From Marinicella pacifica (GTDB lineage: Bacteria > Pseudomonadota > Gammaproteobacteria > Xanthomonadales > Marinicellaceae), in the NCBI RefSeq assembly GCF_014636635.1, contig NZ_BMEO01000004.1, positions 205,169-269,168 on the forward strand: 64,000 bases of DNA, given 5' to 3'. How positions within the stretch are numbered: position 1 is the first letter of the stretch; every line of letters begins with the position of its first letter. The notes under the pieces were generated by a model, which did not search any database, was not told the origin of the DNA, and saw only the letters and a program-made list of their open reading frames with translations. This document shows, piece by piece, positions 16,052 to 24,800 of this stretch. Position numbers and translations under genes: made by a program.

Positions 16052-16070
16052 GCTCTTATTGTTAATATCT

Positions 16071-16703
16071 ATGTACAAATATGCGATTCTAATTGATGCT
16101 GGTTTTTTGAAAAAGAAACTGTTTGTTCGAAACAATAGAGTGCCAATAAATTCTGATTTAATAATTGATTTTGTTGCCGATATTAAATCATCTATGGCAA
16201 ATGTTATCGATGATAAAACTTTTATGCATAGAATTTATTATTATGATGCTTATCCTGCCGATGGAAGATTTAAGAATCCTATAAGTAATTCCAAAATAGA
16301 CCTTCAACAAACTGAAATATATAAAATAAATGCCAGAATAATTTCAAAACTTAAAATTACTCCAAATTTTGCAGTTCGGTTGGGTGAATGCGCTTTTCGA
16401 GGATGGAAAGTTAATAATTCAGCCCTTAAAAGTAACGATGGTCATGGCAATGTAAATATTGTGGAATCCGATTTGAGTTTAAATATACAGCAAAAAGGCG
16501 TTGACATGAGAATTGGTCTTGATGTTGCCACCCTGACTCTTAAGAAACAAGTCAATGGCATTGTATTGGTATCAGGTGATAGTGACTTTATTCCTCCAAT
16601 GAAATTCGCAAGAAAAGAAGGTGTTCAACTTATTTTATGCTCTTTAGATCACAAAATTAAAACAGAGATGCTTGAGCACAGTGATTATTCACTACAAGTG
16701 TAA
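16071..16703 (+). CDS. NYN-domain (PIN-like) protein, putative ribonuclease, LabA-like
   Basis: 210 residues from ATG 16071. An upstream GTG at 16023 is in frame, but it lies inside the leader structure and adds non-family residues. NYN hallmarks: 'YAILIDAGFL' at the N-terminus with the first acidic metal ligand, 'KGVDMRIGLDVATL' (Asp) near residue 150, and 'LVSGDSDFIPPMKFARKEG' near residue 175. These acidic residues form the metal site of PIN-like nucleases. The gene is clearly AT-richer than the neighbouring BCKDH genes and stands alone, suggesting acquisition by transfer. RNA is the expected substrate; no partner gene is adjacent. Confidence 0.8.
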   Translation: MYKYAILIDAGFLKKKLFVRNNRVPINSDLIIDFVADIKSSMANVIDDKTFMHRIYYYDAYPADGRFKNPISNSKIDLQQTEIYKINARIISKLKITPNFAVRLGECAFRGWKVNNSALKSNDGHGNVNIVESDLSLNIQQKGVDMRIGLDVATLTLKKQVNGIVLVSGDSDFIPPMKFARKEGVQLILCSLDHKIKTEMLEHSDYSLQV

Positions 16704-16779
16704 ATATTATTTAAGCAATAAGTGCAGATTTAACTTTAAGAAGCCTGAAACGGCTTCTCAAAGAATAAAGATTAATTTC

Positions 16780-17187
16780 TCAAAACACGAACATCAATAA
16801 ATCAACCACACCCAAAACAATGGCTGCAATACCCAAAGGTTCTTTAATCGGCGCCAGTTTATCGACAACTTTGTTGATGTTGTCATTGATTGAGGCATTG
16901 TCTTTCGTCCAACCCCGTAATACGTTTTGGGCATAGAGAAAACCCAAAGCCATCATCACCAGTGCCGACAACAAAGCTAAAAACAAATACAAATTAAAGT
17001 ATTTAATCCAGCGCAACACCCGGAACAACCATATAATACCGAGCACAATGGCCACAATACCAATCCAGCCTTCAGACTGTCTTAAGAAACTAATCAGGTC
17101 TTTGGTGCCCGGCGCCATCGCCTGAATGCGCTCAGCGGCCGCCAAAAAACCCAACACCAGCAAGGTAATAATTAAGAAAAAAGTCAT
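16780..17187 (-). CDS. Small integral membrane protein of unknown function
   Basis: 135 residues, mostly hydrophobic. There are about four membrane helices: an N-terminal one, two in the centre ('GIVAIVLGIIWLFRVL', 'LYLFLALLSALVMMALGFLY') and one at the C-terminus ('IAAIVLGVVDLLMFVF'). Between the last two is a short polar helix ('NDNINKVVDKLAPIKE'). Two halves share 'GI(V/A)AIVLG', suggesting an internal duplication. No family name recognised. It is a single gene, convergent with the NYN gene. Confidence 0.7.
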   Translation of the reverse strand: MTFFLIITLLVLGFLAAAERIQAMAPGTKDLISFLRQSEGWIGIVAIVLGIIWLFRVLRWIKYFNLYLFLALLSALVMMALGFLYAQNVLRGWTKDNASINDNINKVVDKLAPIKEPLGIAAIVLGVVDLLMFVF

Positions 17188-17407
17188 ATCTGCCTCTTAA
17201 AATGAATGCTTATTATTTTAGCAGAATTACGAAATTATTTTGTAAAAAGGAATTATTAATCGGTTAATTTGTGAACTCATTCCGTTTATTTTAAAAGTGA
17301 CAAGCTGTGAAAAGACATCAGCTCATTCAAATCGAATATTGAACTCACCGTTATTGTCCATACTTTATTAAACTAATCCATTCACAGCTCGGCATTGGGA
17401 GAATCCA

Positions 17408-19261
17408 TTGAATACAAACACTGAAATACGCCAATCACTCAAAAAATTGCTGCCCAATGTGCCACAAAACTGGCTTAAGCTGACCACCCATCGCCTCGAT
17501 ATTTACAATGAAGCCAATGCCAAATCTGAGTTTTTGAATGAGCTGAAAAAACTAATTAAATCCGGGGAAACCGATACCAAACAGCTGAAAAACTTACCCA
17601 CCGCCTATGACTATATTCGACTTGGGCATCAGTTATCCAGTCTATTGGAATGGGTTTTGGCCGAGATTAATCAGGTCAACGATGAACAAGTCATTGCTTT
17701 TGCCTCAAAAACAATGCCGATTCTGGCTGTTTTACGGCACAATGCCATTAATAATCAAGCCACCCATATTTATTACGACACTGAACATTCACCACTGATT
17801 GACGAGTCTCGACTTAATAACATCTATGGTTATCACTATCAGCTAAGCCAAGTGGCTGACACTGATGACATCCCACAACAGAGCGAAGCCTCGGTTATTT
17901 ATGTCACGCAACAGCCGTTTAATAAAAAACCCAACAATAATCCTGCCATTGATGTGATGGTTAATATCCAACCACAATCAGGGTCTTATGTACTGATTCA
18001 ACAAGCCGACTCGCAGGCCTTGGTCAAAGCCATCCAACATGTCCGTCGACGAGAAACAATCGCCATGTCGCCACTGAATTGCTATCGGGTTTTGAATGAA
18101 ATGGCCGGCAAACCAACTGAGTCATCAGTCCTTAACCCAAACGCTGAAAACACTGTGGCGCATTGCATTCAAAACAATACCGGCAGCGGGTCAACACCGC
18201 TGGTGGCCTCAAGTGGTCTGTCCATTCAATACGCCATTTTAATGGGCTTAATCGAATACGCCCAAACAGAACACCCCGACAAACCCATAAAAATTATTTT
18301 ACCGCCCAACTGCTATGGCGGCACCAATGACCAATCCCGCCGCGTGGCCGATTTAGTCCCCCAAGCAGAAATTATTGATTTGCCGGTTGATGGTGGCGCG
18401 GATCTGGTGAACAGCTTAGAAACGGCTTTAGAGTCTGTGGCGGAAGCTGATGGTGTGCCGATTGTCCTGGCAGAAATTCCCACCAACCCGCGGGTTGAAG
18501 TGCCCGACATGACGGCGTTAAGTAAAACTTTAAACAAACAACGTCAAACACCCAACAAGGAAACAGCCGTTCAGCCCGTTTTTATGGTGGATCAAACCTT
18601 CTGCCCGAATGTCCCTTTATTGGGTTCTGACAGCGAACTTGCGAATGTCAAAACCATTTCATTTACCAGCGGTTCAAAATTCCCCAGCGGCGGTCGCTGT
18701 ATCGCCGGCTACTGTGCCGCCAATCAGGTGGCTCAAGATTTAATGCCGCTGATCGAAGCGCATTTAACGCTGTCGGACAACCAGGCTAATGAAAATCAAA
18801 TTAACACACTCGCCGAAACCATGCCCTCGATGACCAAACGCATTGACCAAGCTTACGAGAATACGCGAGAATTTGTTCAGGCCATTCGTACACTGCTACC
18901 GTCAGCCAAAATATTTTACGTCACCGATGACATGGCACAAAGTGGCTTTAAACCTTCGGTGTTCTCACTCGATTTACCGGTTGAAGCCAAAACCCGACAA
19001 GAACAACAGGAACGACAAAAAGAACTCAACAAAAAACTCATTGCCTTTATGATTCAACGGCACCCGAAAAGCTGCAAAAACTGCGTCAGCTACGGCCAGC
19101 TCAAAGGCAGCTACTGGACCATCCCCGCCACCTCAACCCAGGGCACCACCAAAGAAGACGACAAAGACTACGTTGTCCGGGTCTCGATTTCGCCGGATGT
19201 GGATGTGGCTGAATTAACCAAATCTTTTAAAGCATTTTGTGAGGAACATGATTTGCTTTAA
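17408..19261 (+). CDS. Large PLP-dependent enzyme, cystathionine gamma-synthase-like fold
   Basis: 617 residues. The C-terminal two thirds resemble Cys/Met-metabolism PLP enzymes: a glycine-rich region 'NNTGSGSTPLVASSGLS', then 'LAEIPTNPRVEVPD', 'FMVDQTFCPNVP', and the PLP lysine at about K424 in 'SFTSGSKFPSGGRC'. The first ~200 residues are an extra helical/mixed domain that I do not recognise, which makes the protein ~200 residues longer than typical family members. Translation starts at TTG 17408, supported by GGGAGA at 17397-17402. It is a stand-alone gene followed 6 bases later by repeat copy 2. The exact reaction cannot be assigned; a C-S lyase or transferase is the family expectation. 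Confidence 0.75.
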   Translation: MNTNTEIRQSLKKLLPNVPQNWLKLTTHRLDIYNEANAKSEFLNELKKLIKSGETDTKQLKNLPTAYDYIRLGHQLSSLLEWVLAEINQVNDEQVIAFASKTMPILAVLRHNAINNQATHIYYDTEHSPLIDESRLNNIYGYHYQLSQVADTDDIPQQSEASVIYVTQQPFNKKPNNNPAIDVMVNIQPQSGSYVLIQQADSQALVKAIQHVRRRETIAMSPLNCYRVLNEMAGKPTESSVLNPNAENTVAHCIQNNTGSGSTPLVASSGLSIQYAILMGLIEYAQTEHPDKPIKIILPPNCYGGTNDQSRRVADLVPQAEIIDLPVDGGADLVNSLETALESVAEADGVPIVLAEIPTNPRVEVPDMTALSKTLNKQRQTPNKETAVQPVFMVDQTFCPNVPLLGSDSELANVKTISFTSGSKFPSGGRCIAGYCAANQVAQDLMPLIEAHLTLSDNQANENQINTLAETMPSMTKRIDQAYENTREFVQAIRTLLPSAKIFYVTDDMAQSGFKPSVFSLDLPVEAKTRQEQQERQKELNKKLIAFMIQRHPKSCKNCVSYGQLKGSYWTIPATSTQGTTKEDDKDYVVRVSISPDVDVAELTKSFKAFCEEHDLL

Positions 19262-19267
19262 ATCACT

Positions 19268-19315
19268 TGCCGTCGCAGGACGGCATCCAGCGTCTTTAAG
19301 AACAGGCTCAAAGAA
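19268..19315 (+). repeat. Intergenic palindromic repeat, copy 2
   Basis: First 23 bases are identical to copies 1 and 3 (hairpin TGCCGTC-GCAG-GACGGCA, then CATCCAG); the following ~25 bases are similar but diverged. It starts 6 bases after the PLP enzyme stop. Confidence 0.75.
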
Positions 19316-19364
19316 CTAAATCAATTAATATTGTCAAAAGACATTAAAGTAACGATGGAAAATA

Positions 19365-19877
19365 ATGAAAGATGCTGAAAGCAAATCAAAAAGAGCCTTA
19401 AGATCAATACCAAAAATAATTGGCTTTGGAATCGTAATAAGTTTATCACTTCTCGGTATCTTCTTTATAGCTTTGGTTATTTACATCACTTATTTCGACT
19501 CGTTAGGTAGCCATTCCAAACAAAACGATGCCATATGGCAACTCAATAAAATTGATAATGCTTTAGAAGAATATAAGTTAGATATAACCACCTATCCATC
19601 ATCACTATCGGAACTCATTGAAGACGATGAATCCAAATCCATGTGGATGGGTCCTTATCTGAAATCAAAGGGACATATAGATCCATGGGGTCACATTTAC
19701 CATTACCAATATTTCCCTGAAAGAAAAGGTTATCAACTTTACACATTAGGCTCTGACCATGCAGTCGGTGGAGATGACCAAGCAAAAGACAGAATCAGCG
19801 CCAAGTCACTCATGCTGATAAAGCCTAATAAGTTGTATGAAGACTCAATTAAAAACGATGATAAAAACCAAAAATAG
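19365..19877 (+). CDS. GspG-like (T2SS pseudopilin C-domain) protein without a prepilin leader
   Basis: 170 residues. A membrane helix lies at ~18-45 ('IIGFGIVISLSLLGIFFIALVIY'). The C-terminal half matches the major pseudopilin GspG fold: 'LEEYKLDITTYPSSLSELIED', 'GPYLKSKGHIDPWGHIYHYQYF', and the calcium loop 'YTLGSDHAVGGDDQAKD'. The N-terminus has no G/FTLIE prepilin-peptidase site, so it would stay a membrane-anchored protein rather than be processed into a pseudopilus. No other type II secretion genes are beside it. It lies between two repeat copies and is AT-richer than its flanks. Confidence 0.7.
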   Translation: MKDAESKSKRALRSIPKIIGFGIVISLSLLGIFFIALVIYITYFDSLGSHSKQNDAIWQLNKIDNALEEYKLDITTYPSSLSELIEDDESKSMWMGPYLKSKGHIDPWGHIYHYQYFPERKGYQLYTLGSDHAVGGDDQAKDRISAKSLMLIKPNKLYEDSIKNDDKNQK

Positions 19878-19929
19878 TAGCATACTTTAACCATCAGACA
19901 CTGGTTCAACAGAATTTTGCAACTCCACT

Positions 19930-19977
19930 TGCCGTCGCAGGACGGCATCCAGTTTCTTTCAGAATAGACCCAAAAAG
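19930..19977 (+). repeat. Intergenic palindromic repeat, copy 3
   Basis: Third copy of the same element, again in plus orientation and again after a gene stop (53 bases after 19877), with the 7-bp stem and GCAG loop intact. Confidence 0.75.
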
Positions 19978-20016
19978 CCGAATCATTAAAAACAGCTGAA
20001 AAGGATTAAACGTACA

Positions 20017-20727
20017 ATGACAAAAACCAAAAAACACAGCTTATTCTCAACCATCAGGCGCTGGCTTGTCCGGCTTGTGTTGCTTTGGTTTTTCATCACC
20101 CTGTCATTGGTGCTGGCCATGCGCTGGTTTAATCCACCCACCACCGCTTTTATGTTGCAGCGCATGTACAGCCAAGAACATGATCGCATCGAAATACAAC
20201 ATGAATGGCGCGATATAACAGACATTGCACCCGCATTGGCGATGTCCGTCATCGCCTCCGAGGATCAAAAGTTTGCCGATCATTGGGGCTTTGACCTGGC
20301 CGCCATTGAACAAGTCCTGGAAGACCGTCAAAACGGCGAAAAAATGCGCGGCGCCAGCACCATCAGCCAACAACTTGCCAAAAACCTGTTTCTATGGCCC
20401 GGTCGTAGCTGGGTCCGCAAAGGCCTCGAAGTCTATTTCACGGGTGCCATCGAAGTCATGATTCCCAAGCGACGGATACTTGAATTGTATTTAAATGTGG
20501 CCGAATTCGGTGACGGCATCTACGGCGCCGAAGCCGCCGCTCAAGCCATTTTTGGTGTCCCGGCTCAATCACTGAGCGCCCACCAATCCGCCCTGTTAGC
20601 TGCGCGCTTACCCGCACCGAGAAGATACGCCATTCAACCACCCTCCGACTATATGAACCAGCGCGCCCGCTGGATAGAGCAACAAGTTAAGCAACTGGGT
20701 GGTGAGGGTTACTTGGATGGTTTGTGA
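20017..20727 (+). CDS. mtgA: Monofunctional biosynthetic peptidoglycan transglycosylase
   Basis: 236 residues, family length. One N-terminal membrane anchor (~20-40) is followed by a GT51 glycosyltransferase domain: 'VIASEDQKFADHWGFDLAAIE' (catalytic Glu), 'GASTISQQLAKNLFLW', 'RILELYLNVAEFGDGIYGAE' and 'SALLAARLPAPRRY'. It polymerises lipid II into glycan strands on the periplasmic face of the inner membrane, without a transpeptidase domain. AAGGA lies about 11 bases upstream of the ATG. No linked genes. Confidence 0.95.
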   Translation: MTKTKKHSLFSTIRRWLVRLVLLWFFITLSLVLAMRWFNPPTTAFMLQRMYSQEHDRIEIQHEWRDITDIAPALAMSVIASEDQKFADHWGFDLAAIEQVLEDRQNGEKMRGASTISQQLAKNLFLWPGRSWVRKGLEVYFTGAIEVMIPKRRILELYLNVAEFGDGIYGAEAAAQAIFGVPAQSLSAHQSALLAARLPAPRRYAIQPPSDYMNQRARWIEQQVKQLGGEGYLDGL

Positions 20728-20864
20728 AAGTTGCAATTCAACCCGATACAACGCCCAAGCGACGTATTCGAGCTTGACTCGGATACCCAGTTTGCGCAGC
20801 AAACAAAAGCACCGCTTTTTTATAACAATCCAACCGTTGAAGTCTCAATTTTGCATTAGTTCGG

Positions 20865-20896
20865 TAGGTTGGCGCTGAGCGAAGCGAAGTCCAACA
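20865..20896. repeat. Palindromic intergenic element (GTTGG...CCAAC)
   Basis: GTTGG (20868-20872) and CCAAC (20891-20895) flank a GC-rich core, GCTGAGCGAAGCGAAG. This is the look of widespread REP/MITE-like palindromes that carry 'GCTGAGCGAAGC' cores. It is single copy in this window. Confidence 0.5.
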
Positions 20897-20935
20897 TTTG
20901 ACCTATTACAATTGATGGATATGTCTAATTATTTA

Positions 20936-21775
20936 TTATGTGTGAATATTTAAAACCCATTGCACGCCCGTTATCTCACGAAAAACTTTCATGGTTAACA
21001 ATGAATAAATAAAACTGAACTCTTTAAACTTAATGTATTCATCCATTAAATCATTAAATGATTTCACATTCTTCATATTTTTTGCAATTACCTCACTTGT
21101 ATTTAGAATCCACTTTTTATTATCTAAATAATAACTATCTTCAATTTTTTGAAGCTCCGATATTAAATCTATATTTTCAAGTTTCTCAGGCTCGCTAAAA
21201 GCAATAGAGTAATTTCCAGCGCATGTATAAGTGTTTAAGGAATGGTTATTGAGATCAGAGGCTTTTTTGAAGTTTGAATTATCTATGATTTCTCCTTTAA
21301 TTTTGAGACTTACAAGTTCTTCTATGTTATTTATGGCTGGTGAGGCATAAATAACAAGAGCTCTGTTACCAAATGACTTATCTATTTTTGAAAGAATGCT
21401 TTGCTGTTTTAAATATATTTGGTATCTATAGTACTCTTTTTGCCAGTATTGCCACTCTTTACTATTAGGCTTTTCCATATATTCTGGCCGTTTATATTGA
21501 ATTAGTAAATTTGATTTTATATTGGGAATTTTATCAATTAAATGTCCAATTTCAGCTTCCAAATCTCGTGCTATATCCAGGAGATTTACTCCAGAAAAGG
21601 GCAGAAATGGATAATTCAGTTTTTCCCAAAGATCACTGTTTTTAGAATATGATGCTGAATCGAATCCAAAAAAACCTTCCAAAACCTGCCCTGGAGGAAA
21701 ATAAACCGAAGACTTTGAATCTAATTCATTATTAAAATAACTTTCATATGTTTTTTCTTCAAAACCAACTTTCAT
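20936..21775 (-). CDS. Unrecognised 279-residue protein, AT-rich gene, possibly nuclease-like
   Basis: I do not recognise the family with certainty. Visible features: 'VYFPPGQVLEGFFGFDSA' near residue 25, 'SNLLIQYKRPEYM' near residue 90, then a Tyr/Trp-rich helical stretch, and 'RALVIYASPAINN' near residue 140. A conserved-looking Gln-Tyr-Lys after a beta strand recalls the (D/E/Q)xK half of PD-(D/E)xK nucleases, but that is a weak resemblance. There is no signal peptide and no membrane helix. Base composition is much AT-richer than the mtgA side, and the gene begins the accessory segment that runs to ~27.2 kb. Confidence 0.6.
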   Translation of the reverse strand: MKVGFEEKTYESYFNNELDSKSSVYFPPGQVLEGFFGFDSASYSKNSDLWEKLNYPFLPFSGVNLLDIARDLEAEIGHLIDKIPNIKSNLLIQYKRPEYMEKPNSKEWQYWQKEYYRYQIYLKQQSILSKIDKSFGNRALVIYASPAINNIEELVSLKIKGEIIDNSNFKKASDLNNHSLNTYTCAGNYSIAFSEPEKLENIDLISELQKIEDSYYLDNKKWILNTSEVIAKNMKNVKSFNDLMDEYIKFKEFSFIYSLLTMKVFREITGVQWVLNIHT

Positions 21776-21878
21776 ATTAGGAACAATAAACCGAACTGAA
21801 TTGGGGAGAAATTAAATGCAACACAATTAAATAGCTTGTATTTGTTAAGCTTAAATTGGTTCAAATTCTTATATAGAT

Positions 21879-24800
21879 TCAATTTAGAAAATAAAGCCAA
21901 TCTTTTAATTCCCATAACCCTCGACTTATTGCTTCAACATCATCAAAACCATGCCTAAAGATTAAATCATCACCAAAGTCGCAATACATAAAGATGCTTT
22001 CTACATCTTGCCCATTAATTGTGCCGCTGTTATTGGCTAGTTCACAGGTTTGGATTGGGTTATCAGGCTGTTTTTGAATTGTAACATCATAACCTTCTAA
22101 ATCATCCAAAGGTGTCGGTAATACAAATGCCCCTTCATGTCTCAATATTAAATCATCTGAAGCGTTATTTTGTAGAACCATATGATTATTGGGTATGAGT
22201 CCAAAAGCATAGCCACCCACTAAGTATTGCTTGGTTATACAATTTAAATTGACATCAGTGAAATCTCCACCCGCAATAGAGCCACTCGCATTATTAATAG
22301 AACAGGTTTGGTTGGGTGATGTTGGATGCGATGCAACAGATACGTCAAAACCTGATCCATCTGGTAAATTATTAAAGAAAGCATACGAACCGTTATTGCT
22401 TATCAGAAGATATTCATCAGCGGTATTGTTGTATAAAGTTAATACATTGCCAGTGGCCAAGCCAGAAACGAACCCACCTAAAGTATATTCAACCGTCTGA
22501 CAATTTACTAAAATGGTTACGTCTTCGCCCGCTAAGATTCCTGATCCATCATCATTCCCGCCATTGCCCCCTGATATTGTACAAACCTGATTCGGGCTAG
22601 TCGGCTGCTCTGTTAACGATACATCATAAGCAGTACCATCATCTAAAGGCTGAGCAAAGTTTGCTGTAGTATTATTATTAAAAACCAAACTTTGGCCATT
22701 TGTTGTTAATTCAATTGAATTATCTGGATCTAAACCGGAAACAGTCACGGCAATATTGTATTGAAGTGTTGTACATGAAACCCCGATATGAACATCAGCC
22801 AAATTTATGGTGCCTGATTCTTCACCCGGTGTAATGCTACAAATTTGATTGGGCGCCGATGGCTGAGTATCGACAGTAATTAGATAATCGGCTCCATTGG
22901 CCATTTGAGTGGTGAAGTATGTAAGTACATTGTTGTCACTCACTTCTAATAGATCGCTACCATTATTATTGAGTTTAACTGTATTTCCTGCAGCTAAACC
23001 TGTGACTGTTACCCCAACTTTAAAAGTATCAGAGCATTGTATTGACACATCTTCTATATCTGCTGATATGTTGGTTCCAGAACCATTGGTGACAGTACAT
23101 GTTTGTGATGGATTTTGAGGGTCGGCTAAGACTGTTACATCATAACCAGTTCCTTTTAAAATAGGCGTGTTAAATGTAAAGCCCCCATCAGAAGTTAAAA
23201 TTAAATCATCACCTCCGTTATTTTGTAGGGTGACTTGGTCACCTTGCAAGCCACTTAAGCTACCTCTGATATCATAATAATAATCAAAATAATATAGCCA
23301 TATTGGAGAATCTTCACCCGTACCCCAAACAATCATTTCACTACCGGTCCATACTGCGGTGTGATACTGACTTGCACTGGGTGCGTTAGAGACTCTGGTT
23401 GCTTGCCAGCTATTCGTGTTGGGATTATAACGACCACCGGTATTTAATGAACCGCCACCAGTTCCACCCCAAACAATCATCTTACTGCCGGTCCATACCG
23501 CTGTGTGACGCATTCTTACACTGGGTGCGCCAGTGGTAGGGATTGCTTGCCAGCTATTCGTGCCGGGGTTATAACGACCACCGGTATTTAATCTATTACC
23601 AAAATACGTCCCACCCCAAATAATCATTTCACTGCCGGTCCATACCGCGGTGTGATGACTTCTAACTGCGGGTGCGCCAGTAACCTCGGTTGCTTGCCAG
23701 CTGTCAGTACTGGGGTTATAACGACCACCGGTATTAATAAAATTAGCACTATAACTATAAAAATAACCACCCCAAACAATCATCTCGCTACCGGTCCATA
23801 CCGCGGTGTGATCTGATCTACCACTAGGTGCACCAGTAACTTGTGTTGCTTGCCAGCTGTCTGTATCCGGATCATAACGGCCTCCTGTATTTAAGTAACC
23901 ACTATCTCCATATCCACCCCAAACAATCATCTCATTACCGGTCCATACCGCGGTGTGATCATATCTACCACTGGGTGCACCAGTGGTGGGGGTTGCTTGC
24001 CAACTGTCCGTACCGGGGTTATAATAGCCACCGGTATTTAAAAAATCACCCCCATCGTCACCACCCCAAACAATCATATCACTGCCAGTCCATACCGCGG
24101 TGTGTCTTGTTCTACCAGTTGGTGCATTATTAATATTGGTTGACAACCAAGTGTGAGTTATAAGATTATAACGAAAGCCTGAGTTTAAAAAACCATAATT
24201 AATTCCACCCCATACAATCATATCATTACCAGTCCATATAGCTGTATGACTAGTCCTGGAAATAGATCTATCCTGAGTGTTCATAGAAATCCAGTTATCG
24301 GTTACTGGGTCATAACGACCACTGGCGTTTAAATTATTACCATATTCATCCCAAACAATCATCTCACTGCCGGTCCATAGCGCTTTATGTTCATATCCTC
24401 CGCTGGGTGCGCCGGAGACTTGAGTTGCTTGCCAGCTATCTGTGCTTGGGTCATAACGTCCTCCCGTATTTAAGTAATCACTATCTCCTCTTCCACCCCA
24501 AACAATCATCTCACTGCCAGTCCATATCGCTGAATGTCCATTTCTAGCATTTGGTACATTTGTTGCAACTGTGGTTGAAGACCAGCTATCCCTCTCAGGG
24601 TCATAACGACCTCCCGTGTTCAAAGCTCCATCATTTCCATATCCTCCCCATATAATCATCTTACTTCCAGTCCACACAGCAGTGTGGTCGTATCTTCCTG
24701 TTGGCACATTTGTGCCTACACTGATTGACGACCAGCTGTCGCTATCGGGATCATAACGGCCTCCCGTATTTAAGTAGCCACTATCTCCGTTTCCACCCCA

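Noticed and set aside
16023..16070. Upstream GTG start for the NYN gene
   Set aside because: It falls inside the three-way-junction stem and would add 16 residues not typical of the family; ATG 16071 starts the conserved strand.
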